From NCBI RefSeq assembly GCF_001270745.1, contig NZ_KQ434759.1, positions 124,001-188,000 of the forward strand: a stretch of 64,000 nucleotides of DNA, in the 5' to 3' direction. The notes beneath the pieces were generated by a model, which was not told the origin of the DNA, did no database searches, and saw nothing but the letters and a program-made list of their open reading frames with translations. Of this stretch, positions 44,012 through 52,752 are shown piece by piece. The position numbers were made by a program, and so were the translations under genes. The stretch is from Jiangella muralis. GTDB taxonomy: Bacteria > Actinomycetota > Actinomycetes > Jiangellales > Jiangellaceae. Numbering within the stretch: position 1 is the first letter of the stretch; every line of letters starts with the position of its first letter.

Positions 44012-44050
44012 TTGACACGTCATCCAAGTTCGATAACCTGTGACGCGTCA
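44012..44050. promoter_or_regulatory. yceI promoter with two MarR-type operator boxes
   Basis: TTGACA (44012-44017) and TAACCT (44034-44039), 16-bp spacing, form a plausible promoter for yceI. TGACACGTCA (44013-44022) and TGACGCGTCA (44041-44050) are near-identical 10-bp palindromic boxes 28 bp apart, one over the -35 and one at the likely transcription start. Confidence 0.65.
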
Positions 44051-44092
44051 ACAAAATGAGTTGACCACAGCCCCCCGGCAAGGAGTACGAAC

Positions 44093-44650
44093 ATGACCAC
44101 CACGACCGACCTGACCCAGCTGACCGGCGACTACACGCTGGATGTGGCGCACACGCGGCTCGGGTTCGTCGCCCGGCACGCCATGGTGACCAAGGTGCGC
44201 GGCGCCTTCAACGAGTTCGAGGGTACAGCCCGCATCGACGGCGCCGACCCGCGCAACTCGTCCGTCAACATCGTCATCAAGACCGCCAGCGTCGACACCC
44301 GCAACGAGCAGCGCGACGGCCACCTGCGCACCAACGACTTCTTCGAGGTCGAGACCTACCCGGAGATCACCTTCGCGTCGACCTCGGTCGAGCAGTCGGA
44401 CGAGACGACGTTCCAGGTCACCGGCGACCTCACCATCAAGGACGTCACCAAGCCCGTCACCTTCGACCTCGACTTCACCGGCGCCGCGACCGACCCGTTC
44501 GGCAACCAGCGCGTCGGCTTCGACGGCTCCCTGGTGATCAACCGCAAGGACTGGAACGTCATGTGGAACGCCCCGCTCGAGGCCGGCGGCGTCCTCGTCA
44601 GCGAGAAGGTCACGCTGGAGTTCGAGATCTCGGCCATCAAGCAGGCCTGA
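44093..44650 (+). CDS. YceI-family protein
   Basis: 185 aa. The lipocalin-like YceI fold is seen in GDYTLDVAHTRLGFVARHAM, VRGAFNEFEGTARIDG, GHLRTNDFFEVETYPEITF and LTIKDVTKPVTFDLDF. YceI proteins bind isoprenoid-type lipids. No signal peptide, so this version is cytoplasmic. It is followed by a good terminator at 44663-44699. Confidence 0.95.
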   Translation: MTTTTDLTQLTGDYTLDVAHTRLGFVARHAMVTKVRGAFNEFEGTARIDGADPRNSSVNIVIKTASVDTRNEQRDGHLRTNDFFEVETYPEITFASTSVEQSDETTFQVTGDLTIKDVTKPVTFDLDFTGAATDPFGNQRVGFDGSLVINRKDWNVMWNAPLEAGGVLVSEKVTLEFEISAIKQA

Positions 44651-44662
44651 GACCGCTCCGCC

Positions 44663-44699
44663 GACGCCGCACCCGCGGGTAGGTCCCGGGTGCGGCGTC
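44663..44699 (+). terminator. Terminator after yceI
   Basis: Perfect 12-bp stem GACGCCGCACCC with GGGTGCGGCGTC (44688-44699), 13-nt loop, followed by TTCT. Confidence 0.75.
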
Positions 44700-44772
44700 T
44701 TCTCGTGCTCCTCCGTTGACATGGAACGGTGTGCCGTATTGCATGATCGGCACCCCCGCCCCTGGAGGAACC

Positions 44773-46359
44773 ATGAGAACCGTTCCGATCGTGCTGGCCG
44801 GCGTCGTCGCGCTCGGCCTACTGAGCGCCCCGGCGAGCGGCGCGGACGGCGTCGCCGCCGGGCCGACCTGGTCACCCGGCACCCCCGACGTCGTCATCGC
44901 GCAGGCCGCGCAGGGCAAGAAGCTGCACTTCCCGAACGCCGAGCGGCTGGCCGACGGGTCCATCGTCGCGGTCGCCCGCGAAGGCGCCGGCCACACCGGC
45001 CAGGACGGCCGGCTGCTGTTGCTGACCAGCGACGACGGCGGCCAGGCGTGGTCCGAGCCCGAGGTCGTGTACGACAGCCAGTACGACGACCGCGACCCGA
45101 TGATCACCCAACTGGCCTCCGGCCGGCTGCTGCTCAGCTGGTTCCAGATCGACTACTCCGTCACGCCGGCGGAGCCGATGGGCACCCGCGTGGCGCACAG
45201 CGACGACGGCGGCGAGACGTGGTCGGCGCCGGTCGTCGTGGAGTCGATGCTCAGCGGCGAGTCGGACATCGTCGACACCTACGAACTGGGCTGGAACGGC
45301 AGCCACGGCCAGGTCAAGGAGCTGCCCGGCGGCGACCTGATCATCCCGCTGTACGGCACCGTCCCCGACGACAAGTGGCAGAAGGCGACCGTCGTCCGCA
45401 GCACCGACGGCGGCGAGACGTGGTCGGCGGCGACGGAGTCCATGGTCGCGTCGGCGACCAGCACGCACTACCAGGAGCCGGTGCTGACCGTGCTGCCCGG
45501 CGGCGTCGTGCACGCGCTGCTGCGCATCGGCACGGCCGCGTCGACGATGGGCGCGGTGCACTCGCAGGAGTCGTGGTCGCGTGACGGCGGGCGGACGTGG
45601 TCGGCGCCGGCGGAGATCGACCTGGTGACGTCGTCGGCGCACACCGAGGTGCTGCGCGACGGTTCGGTGTTCCTGGCCTACGGCGACCTGTCCGGGCACT
45701 TCACCGACCGGCGCGGGACGGTGGGCGCGGTGATCCGCTCGCCACAGTCGCCGTGGAACGGGGCCGCGCGCGAGCTCGTCTGGGACTCCGGGACCGGCGA
45801 TCAGGCCAACCCCGCCGTCGTCGAGGTGCGGCCCGGCCGCGTCCTCGTCATCGGCTTCGACTCGGCCGCCAGCCGGCTCGTCGGCACGTTCGTCTCCGTG
45901 TCCGAGATTCGGCCGGACCGGCCCGACCCGCGCCGCGTCGACCTGGCCGCGCTGGTGTCGTCCGGCGCCGCGACGGTGTCGACGGACCTGACGCACGTGC
46001 AGGCCGGCCGGCCGGGCGTGGGCGTGCTGGGCGCTCTCGACGGCGTGGTCGGGTACTGGGACGCCGCCTGGGCGCCCCGGGCGGCGCCGGCGTCGTACAC
46101 CGTCGAGTTCGCCGAGTCCCGGCGGGTGTCGTCGGTCGGGGTGGCGCTGAAGCCCGGCTACGCGTCGGCGGCGACGGTGTCGGTGCGTTCCGGCGGCGCA
46201 TGGCGTGACGTCGGCACCCTCGACTCCGCCGTCCGCTGGGGTGACGACCTCACCTGGTTCGACGCTCCCGGCATGGCCGACGCCGTCCGCGTCACCATCA
46301 CGTCGTCGAACGGCTGGGCGGTGCTCGCCGAGCTCGGGGTGCGCGCCCCCGGCGCCTGA
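44773..46359 (+). CDS. Secreted sialidase-like BNR-repeat glycosidase
   Basis: 528 aa. A Sec signal peptide (MRTVPIVLAGVVALGLLSAP, cleavage near ASG-A at about 23) precedes a six-bladed propeller with Asp-boxes SDDGGQAWS, SDDGGETWS, STDGGETWS and SRDGGRTWS. NAERLADGS carries the early conserved region. The last 130 residues look like an F5/8 C-type carbohydrate-binding domain. It may cleave sialic or other sugars from outside the cell. RBS GGAGGAAC lies before ATG 44773; TTGACA at 44716-44721 may be its -35. Confidence 0.87.
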   Translation: MRTVPIVLAGVVALGLLSAPASGADGVAAGPTWSPGTPDVVIAQAAQGKKLHFPNAERLADGSIVAVAREGAGHTGQDGRLLLLTSDDGGQAWSEPEVVYDSQYDDRDPMITQLASGRLLLSWFQIDYSVTPAEPMGTRVAHSDDGGETWSAPVVVESMLSGESDIVDTYELGWNGSHGQVKELPGGDLIIPLYGTVPDDKWQKATVVRSTDGGETWSAATESMVASATSTHYQEPVLTVLPGGVVHALLRIGTAASTMGAVHSQESWSRDGGRTWSAPAEIDLVTSSAHTEVLRDGSVFLAYGDLSGHFTDRRGTVGAVIRSPQSPWNGAARELVWDSGTGDQANPAVVEVRPGRVLVIGFDSAASRLVGTFVSVSEIRPDRPDPRRVDLAALVSSGAATVSTDLTHVQAGRPGVGVLGALDGVVGYWDAAWAPRAAPASYTVEFAESRRVSSVGVALKPGYASAATVSVRSGGAWRDVGTLDSAVRWGDDLTWFDAPGMADAVRVTITSSNGWAVLAELGVRAPGA

Positions 46360-46371
46360 GCGGAACAGCAG

Positions 46372-46401
46372 AACGGCCCCGTCGGATTCGACGGGGCCGT
46401 T
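46372..46401 (+). terminator. Terminator after the sialidase gene
   Basis: Perfect 13-bp stem AACGGCCCCGTCG with CGACGGGGCCGTT and a GATT loop. There is no T-run. The following stretch to 46599 shows no gene. Confidence 0.65.
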
Positions 46402-46599
46402 CGCATCGCCGCCGCCTCGGCCTGGCAATTCCGCGGCGACGTACGGCGGAGTCTGGACTCCGGCCGCCGGGTAGTCTTCTCGGAGGCTGTTCGGTGAGGG
46501 CGCCAGCCGGACAGGCAGACCGAGACATGGATGAGTCGGGCTCGAACACCCGAGACCCGGGCCCGCATCCAGCCGTGATCGCGATCGGAGTCGATCGGA

Positions 46600-47112
46600 A
46601 TGCCTCGAGCGCGCATCCGCCGGCTGACCTGGGCGTCGCGCCTCATCCTGGGTGTGATCTTCGTGTTCCTGCCCGGCGGCCTGCTTCTCCCGTTCGTCCT
46701 GGGCGGGCTCGGGATGAGCATCGAGGACTACTTCGACAGAGTCTTCCTCTGGCAGTTGGTGGCCACGGCGGTCGTCGTGCTCGGCGGCGTGGCTCTTGCC
46801 GGTCGGGTGGGGAGGAGCCTGGAGGAAGCGGCTTACGCCGACGCCCGCAAGGCTGTCGGCAGGGTCGACGAGGTGGTCGAGACCGATCCCGGGGGAGGGG
46901 ACTTCTCGCCCTCGTACGACCTCGTGATCAGCGCCGTGATCGCGGGCCCGCTGACGATCCGTCGGAGGGTCGCGTGGGGCGCGACGTCCGCGCTCGCCCC
47001 CACCTGGGTCGGGCGGCACGTCCGCTTCCGCTACAACACCCGCGACCCCGAGGATCTGAACGACATCCTCTTCCTGGGATTCGCCGACGAGAAGGATGAC
47101 GGACGGCGATGA
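46600..47112 (+). CDS. Two-helix membrane protein, unknown
   Basis: 170 aa. Two membrane helices (about 15-37 and 48-68) are followed by a soluble domain ending VGRHVRFRYNTRDPEDLNDI, reminiscent of DUF3592 sequences. Function unknown. GGAG lies before ATG 46600. Confidence 0.65.
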   Translation: MPRARIRRLTWASRLILGVIFVFLPGGLLLPFVLGGLGMSIEDYFDRVFLWQLVATAVVVLGGVALAGRVGRSLEEAAYADARKAVGRVDEVVETDPGGGDFSPSYDLVISAVIAGPLTIRRRVAWGATSALAPTWVGRHVRFRYNTRDPEDLNDILFLGFADEKDDGRR

Positions 47113-47118
47113 ACGAGA

Positions 47119-47167
47119 GCGAGGTGTGAACCCCGACTGGTTCGACAGTCGATGGTTCACACCTCGC
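47119..47167. terminator. Bidirectional terminator before tRNA-His
   Basis: GCGAGGTGTGAACC (47119-47132) pairs perfectly with 47154-47167; inside, CGACTG (47134-47139) pairs with CAGTCG (47146-47151) around a GTTCGA loop. In total 20 bp, between a plus-strand gene and the minus-strand tRNA gene. Confidence 0.75.
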
Positions 47168-47172
47168 ACACA

Positions 47173-47249
47173 TGGGGTGAGTGACGGGACTTGAACCCGC
47201 GACTTCCTGGACCACAACCAGGTGCTCTACCAGCTGAGCTACACCCACC
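47173..47249 (-). tRNA. tRNA-His (anticodon GTG)
   Basis: 77 nt counting the extra G at position -1 and an encoded CCA. Anticodon stem CCTGG-TTGTGGT-CCAGG, anticodon GTG. The G-1:C73 pair is the identity feature of histidine tRNA. Confidence 0.95.
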
Positions 47250-47314
47250 ATGCGTCCCCCAATGGGGCACGGCTGAACAAGTATACGGTGCGCGGAGGGG
47301 TGGTCGGGAACGGG

Positions 47315-47938
47315 CTATTCGCGGGCGGGTTCGCCGCGCGCCTCGTTCATGACGGAGACGGCGGCGGCCCGCGAGCTGGCGCTGTCGGGGCCGGGCAGCG
47401 GGACGAACACCGTGCGCCGGTAGTACCGCAGCTCGTCGATGGAATCCTTGATGTCGCCGAGCGCGCGGTGGTTGCCGGTCTTGGCCGGGCTGGCGAAGTA
47501 GACGCGCGGATACCAGCGGCGCACCAGCTCCTTGATCGACGACACGTCGACGTTGCGGTAGTGCAGCCAGCCCTCGACCTCGGGGAGATCGCGAGCGAGG
47601 AACAGGCGGTCCATGTGGACGGTGTTGCCGGCCAGCTGGGCCTTCGACGGCTCCGGTACGTGCGCCTTGATGTACTGCATGACCAGGGCGTTGGCCTCGT
47701 CCATGGTGACGCCGCCGGGGAGCTCGGTGAGCAGGCCGCTGGTGGTGTGCATCTGGCGCACGACGTCGTTCATCTGTTCCAGCGCGTCGTCGGGCGGGCG
47801 GATGACCACGTCGACGCCGTCGCCGAGGACGTTCAGCTCAGCATCGGTCACGAGCACGGCCACCTCGATGAGCGCGTCTCGCTCGAGGTCGAGGCCGGTC
47901 ATCTCGCAGTCGATCCACACCATTCGATCGTTCGTCAC
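47315..47938 (-). CDS. orn: Oligoribonuclease Orn
   Basis: 207 aa. It degrades 2-5 nt RNAs and pGpG to mononucleotides. The DEDDh exonuclease motifs are MVWIDCEMTGLDLERDALIE (Asp and Glu near 9-11), AGNTVHMDRLFL (about 111) and the His/Asp of TGNHRALGDIKDSIDELRYY (about 165). The GTG 47938 start follows from homology. Its place next to tRNA-His is common in actinobacteria. Confidence 0.96.
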   Translation of the reverse strand: MTNDRMVWIDCEMTGLDLERDALIEVAVLVTDAELNVLGDGVDVVIRPPDDALEQMNDVVRQMHTTSGLLTELPGGVTMDEANALVMQYIKAHVPEPSKAQLAGNTVHMDRLFLARDLPEVEGWLHYRNVDVSSIKELVRRWYPRVYFASPAKTGNHRALGDIKDSIDELRYYRRTVFVPLPGPDSASSRAAAVSVMNEARGEPARE

Positions 47939-47963
47939 GCCGACCACCCTATTGGCATCTCGC

Positions 47964-48686
47964 CTAGCGCCGTCGGCGCCGGCGCCCCGCGGACGGTGGC
48001 TCGGCGTCGTCGGCGGCGTCGGTCGCAGGCTGATCCGGTCGCGACCGGGCGGCGACGTAGGCGAGCAGGACGAGCACCGCGGCAGCCGCCACGACAACCA
48101 CGGCGGCCTGCCAGTACGGCCGTCCGTTCACGATCATCACGACGGCGGCGACTGCGGCTGCGAGCGACCCGTAGACGGCCAGCTCGCCTATGGATGGGAT
48201 GACGATCGGCAGCGATCGGCGCGGCGCGGGATCGGGTTCCGGGCCGGGCGTGGCGGCGGGCGGCGGCGGGTCGTGCGGCGTGGAAGGGGTGGACGCCGAC
48301 GCCGGCATCGACGGCTGACGGCCCGCCCTTCGCGGGCGGGGGACGGCGTCGGGGAAGGCTGTCCACGGTTCGGCGCCGGGACGCAGCGGCGCGTCGCCAG
48401 GGGTGTTCGGCCGTTGGAAGGACGCCGTGCTGTCGGGTGCGGCGGTCTCGGGCGCCGGGGGTCCGGTGTGCCCGGCCGCGCGTCGTCCGGCGGCGAACCG
48501 CTCGGCCGCCCGCGCCCCCGCGACCGCCCGTGCCGCGGCCCTGGCATCGACCGGTCCGGGCGGGCCGGCAGCGGACGGCTCGGCGCCCAGCGCGTCGTCC
48601 GCGGTCTCGTCGGGCGGCGCCTCGGGATCCGGCGCGTCACCGGACCGGCTCGCCGCCCGCCGGCCTGCCTGACGGCGCTTCGCCAC
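47964..48686 (-). CDS. Pro/Ala-rich membrane protein
   Basis: 240 aa. A long disordered Pro/Ala/Arg N-terminal region (about 1-155) precedes two membrane helices (about 165-185 and 191-212) and a basic RRRRRR tail. No family recognised. It precedes orn on the same strand, 25 bp away. Confidence 0.65.
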   Translation of the reverse strand: MAKRRQAGRRAASRSGDAPDPEAPPDETADDALGAEPSAAGPPGPVDARAAARAVAGARAAERFAAGRRAAGHTGPPAPETAAPDSTASFQRPNTPGDAPLRPGAEPWTAFPDAVPRPRRAGRQPSMPASASTPSTPHDPPPPAATPGPEPDPAPRRSLPIVIPSIGELAVYGSLAAAVAAVVMIVNGRPYWQAAVVVVAAAAVLVLLAYVAARSRPDQPATDAADDAEPPSAGRRRRRR

Positions 48687-48779
48687 CGGTACTCCTCGCA
48701 GCGTGGAACGGACGATCGGGTGTGCCGCACACCATAGTCCGGAACGATCGCCGAACCCACCCCGAAGTCGACTTGAGTC

Positions 48780-48794
48780 CGAAAACCATTCTCA
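48780..48794. promoter_or_regulatory. Zur-type box before the AztD-like gene
   Basis: CGAAAACCATTCTCA fits the actinobacterial Zur pattern TGRNAANCRTTNTCA except for its first base, with inverted GARAAY...RTTYTC halves. It ends 15 bp before ATG 48810. TAGTAT directly follows, as a -10 would. Confidence 0.7.
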
Positions 48795-48809
48795 ATTAGT
48801 ATCCACGCC

Positions 48810-50042
48810 ATGACCACACCACGCATCGCCACCACGGCCACGCTCGCCGTCGCCGCCCTGCTCCTCACCGCCTGCGGCGACGACGGCTCGTCCGCCCGCA
48901 GCCAGAGCACGTCGTCCCCACGAGAGGACGGGGCCCAGGAGGTCCAAGAGGCCGCGTCCCGCCTGGTCACGACGTACGACGGCGGCCTGATGGTCATCGA
49001 CGGCGCGTCGCTGGAGGTGGTCGGGACGGTCGAGCTGGACGGCTTCACGCGGGTCAACCCGGCGGGCGACGGCCGTCACGTCATGGTCTCCGCGGGCGAC
49101 GCGTTCCGGGTGCTCGACGCCGGCGCCTGGAGCAGCGCGCACGGCGACCACGAGCACCACTACGTCGGCGACCCCGCGTTCACCGGCGTCGAGTTCGAGG
49201 CCGACCACCCCGGCCACGTCGTCCGGCACGCGGGCACGACCGTCCTGTTCAGCGACGGGTCCGGCCGCATCGAGCTGTTCCGGGCCGACGAGCTGGCCGA
49301 CGGCGCGCCGCGGACCGAGGTCGTCCAGGCCGACCAGCCGCACCACGGGGTCGCCGTCCAGCTGGCGAACGACGAGCTGCTGGTCACCCTCGGCGACGAG
49401 ACGACGCGCACCGGCGCCAAGGTCCTCGACGCCGGCCGCGCCGAGATCGCCCGCAACGAGGACTGCCCCGGCGTGCACGGCGAGGCGGTCGCCGACGACG
49501 AGACCATCGTCGTCGGGTGCGAGAACGGCGTCCTCGTCTACCGCGACGGCGCGTTCACGAAGATCCCCAGCCCCGACCCGTACGGCCGCATCGGCAACCA
49601 GGCCGGCTCGGACGAGTCCGCCGTCGTCCTCGGCGACTACAAGGCCGACCCCGACGCGGAGCTGGAGCGGCCCGAGCGGGTCTCGCTGATCGACACCGCG
49701 ACGAACACGCTGCGGCTGGTCGACCTCGGCGTCAGCTACACGTTCCGCTCGCTCGCCCGCGGCCCGCAGGGTGAGGCGCTGGTGCTCGGCACCGACGGCG
49801 CGATCCACGTCATCGATCCGGCGACGGCACAGGTCACGGGCACGATCCCGGTGATCGGCGCGTGGACGGAGCCGCAGGACTGGCAGCAGCCGCGGCCGGC
49901 CCTCCACGTCGACGGCGACACCGCCTACGTCACCGACCCCGCGGCGAGCGAGCTGCACGCCGTCGACCTGGCCGCCGGGTCGGTCGTCGCCTCGACGACG
50001 TTGCCGCAGGTCCCCAATGAATTGACCGGCGCGAGGGAGTAA
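48810..50042 (+). CDS. AztD-like zinc metallochaperone lipoprotein
   Basis: 410 aa. Signal peptide with lipobox LLLTACG (Cys about 21). A beta-propeller follows, with a His-rich zinc loop AHGDHEHHYVGD (about 110), QPHHGVAVQ and CPGVHGEAVADDETIVVGC. AztD hands zinc to the substrate-binding protein of AztABC transporters in other bacteria. Here it stands alone, without aztABC. The Zur-type box upstream supports induction under zinc shortage. Confidence 0.85.
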   Translation: MTTPRIATTATLAVAALLLTACGDDGSSARSQSTSSPREDGAQEVQEAASRLVTTYDGGLMVIDGASLEVVGTVELDGFTRVNPAGDGRHVMVSAGDAFRVLDAGAWSSAHGDHEHHYVGDPAFTGVEFEADHPGHVVRHAGTTVLFSDGSGRIELFRADELADGAPRTEVVQADQPHHGVAVQLANDELLVTLGDETTRTGAKVLDAGRAEIARNEDCPGVHGEAVADDETIVVGCENGVLVYRDGAFTKIPSPDPYGRIGNQAGSDESAVVLGDYKADPDAELERPERVSLIDTATNTLRLVDLGVSYTFRSLARGPQGEALVLGTDGAIHVIDPATAQVTGTIPVIGAWTEPQDWQQPRPALHVDGDTAYVTDPAASELHAVDLAAGSVVASTTLPQVPNELTGARE

Positions 50043-50054
50043 CATTTTGCGCCG

Positions 50055-50717
50055 ATGAGCTTCCAGCCCCTGCCGCCGGCCCCGCCGCCGCCTCCGCCCC
50101 CACCGGCCGCACGCCGCCGCCGGTGGGTGTGGCCGGTCGTCGCCGTGTTCGCCCTACTGGCGGGCGGCGGCGCCGGGGTCGCCATCGGTCTGAACCTCGA
50201 CGACGACGATTCCGCGCCGGCCGCGCAGGAGTCGCCTGCCCCGCAGGAGACCGGCGACGGCGGTGACGGCGACGAACTGGAGCGGCTGCGCGACCGCCTC
50301 GAGGAGGTCGAGCAGCAGCGCGACGACCTCAAGCGGCGGCTCGACGAAGCCCGCGCCGAACTCGACTCCGGCGGCAGCGAGCCGCCGGCCGAGGAGTCGC
50401 CGGAGTCCGAGCCGACCCCGTTCGAGGGCGAGTTCACCGACGGTGTCTTCACCTTCACCGACGTGCAGGTGCTGCGCGACTTCGCCGGCGACTTCGAGGT
50501 CCGCGCCACGGTGACCAACACCGGCGACGAGACCGTCGACTACGTCGACTGGACGGCGACCGTCCTCAACGGCGGCGAGACGGTCTCGACGCTGACGACG
50601 TCGGCCTCCGGGCTGGCCGCCGGCGACTCCGTCGACGCCCAGTTCATCGGCTTCGACGACTACGGCGACTGGGACGCCGTCGAGTTCGCCGTCGACACCG
50701 ACACCGACCGCACCTGA
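50055..50717 (+). CDS. Membrane-anchored coiled-coil protein with FxLYD-like domain
   Basis: 220 aa. Pro-rich N-terminus (about 6-18), one membrane helix (about 28-46), an acidic linker, a coiled coil (ELERLRDRLEEVEQQRDDLK, about 74-110) and a C-terminal beta domain (FTFTDVQVLRDFAGDFEVRA, then VTNTGDETVDYVDWTATVL) of FxLYD type. Probably cell-surface. It lies 12 bp after the AztD-like gene and may share its transcript. Confidence 0.78.
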   Translation: MSFQPLPPAPPPPPPPPAARRRRWVWPVVAVFALLAGGGAGVAIGLNLDDDDSAPAAQESPAPQETGDGGDGDELERLRDRLEEVEQQRDDLKRRLDEARAELDSGGSEPPAEESPESEPTPFEGEFTDGVFTFTDVQVLRDFAGDFEVRATVTNTGDETVDYVDWTATVLNGGETVSTLTTSASGLAAGDSVDAQFIGFDDYGDWDAVEFAVDTDTDRT

Positions 50718-50797
50718 CGCAACCATTCGCGTAGACGTCGTCCGCTCGTCGCGAACCGGACATTGACCCGTCGTCAATCGCCGTGACGGTAACGGTC

Positions 50798-51643
50798 ATG
50801 AGCGAACGGTCCCGTCTCCGCCGCATCGTCCGCGCCGTCGTGGCGGTCCCGCTGGCAGCCGCCCTCGGGGTCGCCGTCACGGCCGCCGCGCACGCCGTCG
50901 ACGGCCCGCACGACGCCGCCCACGCCCACAACGACTACGAGCACGAGCGCCCGCTCCTCGACGCGCTCGACCACGGATTCACCAGCGTCGAAGCCGACGT
51001 CTGGCTCGTCGACGGCGAACTGCTGGTCGCGCACGACGCCTGGGAGGTGCAGCCCGGCCGGACCCTGCAATCGCTGTACCTCGACCCGCTGCGCGACCTC
51101 GTCCACGCCAACCACGGCTCGGTGTACCCGGACTGGGACGGCTCACTGCAACTGCTCATCGACATCAAGAACACCGGTGCGGCGACGTACGCCGAAGTCG
51201 ACGCCGTGCTGCGCCGGTACCAGGACATCATGACGCGCTACGTCGGCGACCGGGTGCAGACCGGCGCCGTCACCGCCGTCATCAGCGGCGACCGGCCGAA
51301 GGCGACGATGCAGGCGCAGCGGCTGCGGTTCGCCGGGTACGACGGCCGCCTCGGTGACCTCGCCAGCGGGCTGCCGGCCGGGTTCATGCCGCTGGTCAGC
51401 GACAACTGGGGCCACCACTTCAGCTGGCGCGGCGTCGGCCCGATCCCGGAGGCGGAGCGGGCCGAGCTGCGGCAGATCGTCACGACGGCGCACGCCGCCG
51501 GCTACCGCGTCCGCTTCTGGGCGACGCCGGACACCCCCGGGCCGGCCCGCGACGCGATCTGGGCCGAGCTGCTCGCCGCCGGCGTCGATCACCTCAACAC
51601 CGACGACCTCGCCGGCCTGGACGCCTTCCTGTCCGCGCGCTAG
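50798..51643 (+). CDS. Exported PI-PLC/GDPD-like phosphodiesterase (Aim6-like)
   Basis: 281 aa. Signal peptide (about 1-38, ending AAAHA) then HAHNDYEHERPLLDALDHGF with the catalytic His, and VEADVW and LLVAHD with metal ligands, as in glycerophosphodiesterase/PI-PLC TIM barrels. Closest in style to the Aim6 group. It probably acts on phosphodiesters outside the membrane. GTG 50783 is an alternative start. The stop shares CTAG with the convergent methyltransferase. Confidence 0.82.
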   Translation: MSERSRLRRIVRAVVAVPLAAALGVAVTAAAHAVDGPHDAAHAHNDYEHERPLLDALDHGFTSVEADVWLVDGELLVAHDAWEVQPGRTLQSLYLDPLRDLVHANHGSVYPDWDGSLQLLIDIKNTGAATYAEVDAVLRRYQDIMTRYVGDRVQTGAVTAVISGDRPKATMQAQRLRFAGYDGRLGDLASGLPAGFMPLVSDNWGHHFSWRGVGPIPEAERAELRQIVTTAHAAGYRVRFWATPDTPGPARDAIWAELLAAGVDHLNTDDLAGLDAFLSAR

Positions 51644-52173
51644 CCCACCCTCTCGGCGCTGATCTGCAACGTCGCGCTGCCGCCGTCGACGGTGACGGCC
51701 GTCAGCGCGGCGCAGGCGCGCAGGGTCGCGGCGACCAGCGACCCCGTGTCGCGGCCGCTGCCCGCGCCGTCGTCCGGCCCGTAGCCGTAGAACAGCCGCA
51801 GCCGGCCGCCAGGCGCCAGCAGCGCCGCGAGCGCGTCGACGTTGGCCTTGCGCGGGTGCGTCCAGAACACGTTGACGTTCGACGCGAAGATCAGGTCGAA
51901 TCGTTGCGGCGGGGTCGCGCTCAGCGTCGTCAGGTCCTGCTCGACGACGGTGACCCGGCCGGCGTCGACGAGGGCCCGGTTGCGCTCGCGGATCCGCCGC
52001 GCGCCGACGGCCGAGCGGTCCAGCGCGGTGACGTGCCCGTCGCCGGTGAGCAGCGGCCCGATCGCGGCGACCGCGACACCCGGGGCGGCGCCCAGCTCGA
52101 GGATCCGCTCGGTCCCGGTCAGCTCGAGCCGCGGGATCAGCCTGGCGATGTGCGCGGGTGGCCGTTCGCTCAT
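51640..52173 (-). CDS. Class I SAM-dependent methyltransferase
   Basis: 177 aa. Motif I RILELGAAPGVAVAAIGPLL (about 22-41), then VTALDRSAVGARRIRERN and FDLIFASNVNVFW. Substrate unknown. The first Met may also be at 52194. It overlaps the convergent phosphodiesterase gene by 4 bp. Confidence 0.85.
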   Translation of the reverse strand: MSERPPAHIARLIPRLELTGTERILELGAAPGVAVAAIGPLLTGDGHVTALDRSAVGARRIRERNRALVDAGRVTVVEQDLTTLSATPPQRFDLIFASNVNVFWTHPRKANVDALAALLAPGGRLRLFYGYGPDDGAGSGRDTGSLVAATLRACAALTAVTVDGGSATLQISAERVG

Positions 52174-52343
52174 GGCGGAGAGTGTCTCAGCCATCCCTGA
52201 CAGGGTGCGTCCACAGTCGCGATTCGCGATACGGTGCGCCCGAGTAGTTCCCGGTTGCCTTCGTCGTCACTGACTCCGGCACAGCGGGACCGTCGGGGGA
52301 CGGGGACCTCCCGGCAGGTTGCCGCGCGCCCCCGGGAGGGATC

Positions 52344-52700
52344 GTGTCCGCACCACGTTCCGGCCCGTTCGTGTGGTCGCCGTTCGGCGACGGGTACCTC
52401 GTCGCCTCCACCGACCCCACCGGCCGTCCCGTCGTCGACCTCGTCCTGCCGTCGCCGGAGGGGGCGCTGCGCTGGGTGGCGGCGTTCACCCCGGACGACC
52501 TCGAGTCGTTGGCGTCGCTGTCCAACGCGGCCGCCGCCCCGCCGGTGGTCCGTCCAGGGGACAGCCCGACGGCCGGCCCGGCCCGGGCCCGTTCCGCCGA
52601 CCGCCACCTGACGACGATGGGCGGCCTTGCCTTGGCGCTGAGCATCGTGGCGGTCTTCTGGATCGGCCTGGGGGTGCTGCTGTGGACGCTGCTGCGGTGA
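52344..52700 (+). CDS. Small C-terminally anchored membrane protein
   Basis: 118 aa. A soluble N-terminal part (FVWSPFGDGYLVASTDPTGR, then VVDLVLPSPEGALRWVAAF) and one membrane helix at the end (about 92-116). Function unknown. GTG 52344 has GGGAGGG 3 nt upstream. Confidence 0.7.
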   Translation: MSAPRSGPFVWSPFGDGYLVASTDPTGRPVVDLVLPSPEGALRWVAAFTPDDLESLASLSNAAAAPPVVRPGDSPTAGPARARSADRHLTTMGGLALALSIVAVFWIGLGVLLWTLLR

Positions 52701-52752
52701 GGCCGCGTCGGCCGGGGGAGAGGGGCGCCGGCCCCGGCTATCGTGATCGGTC

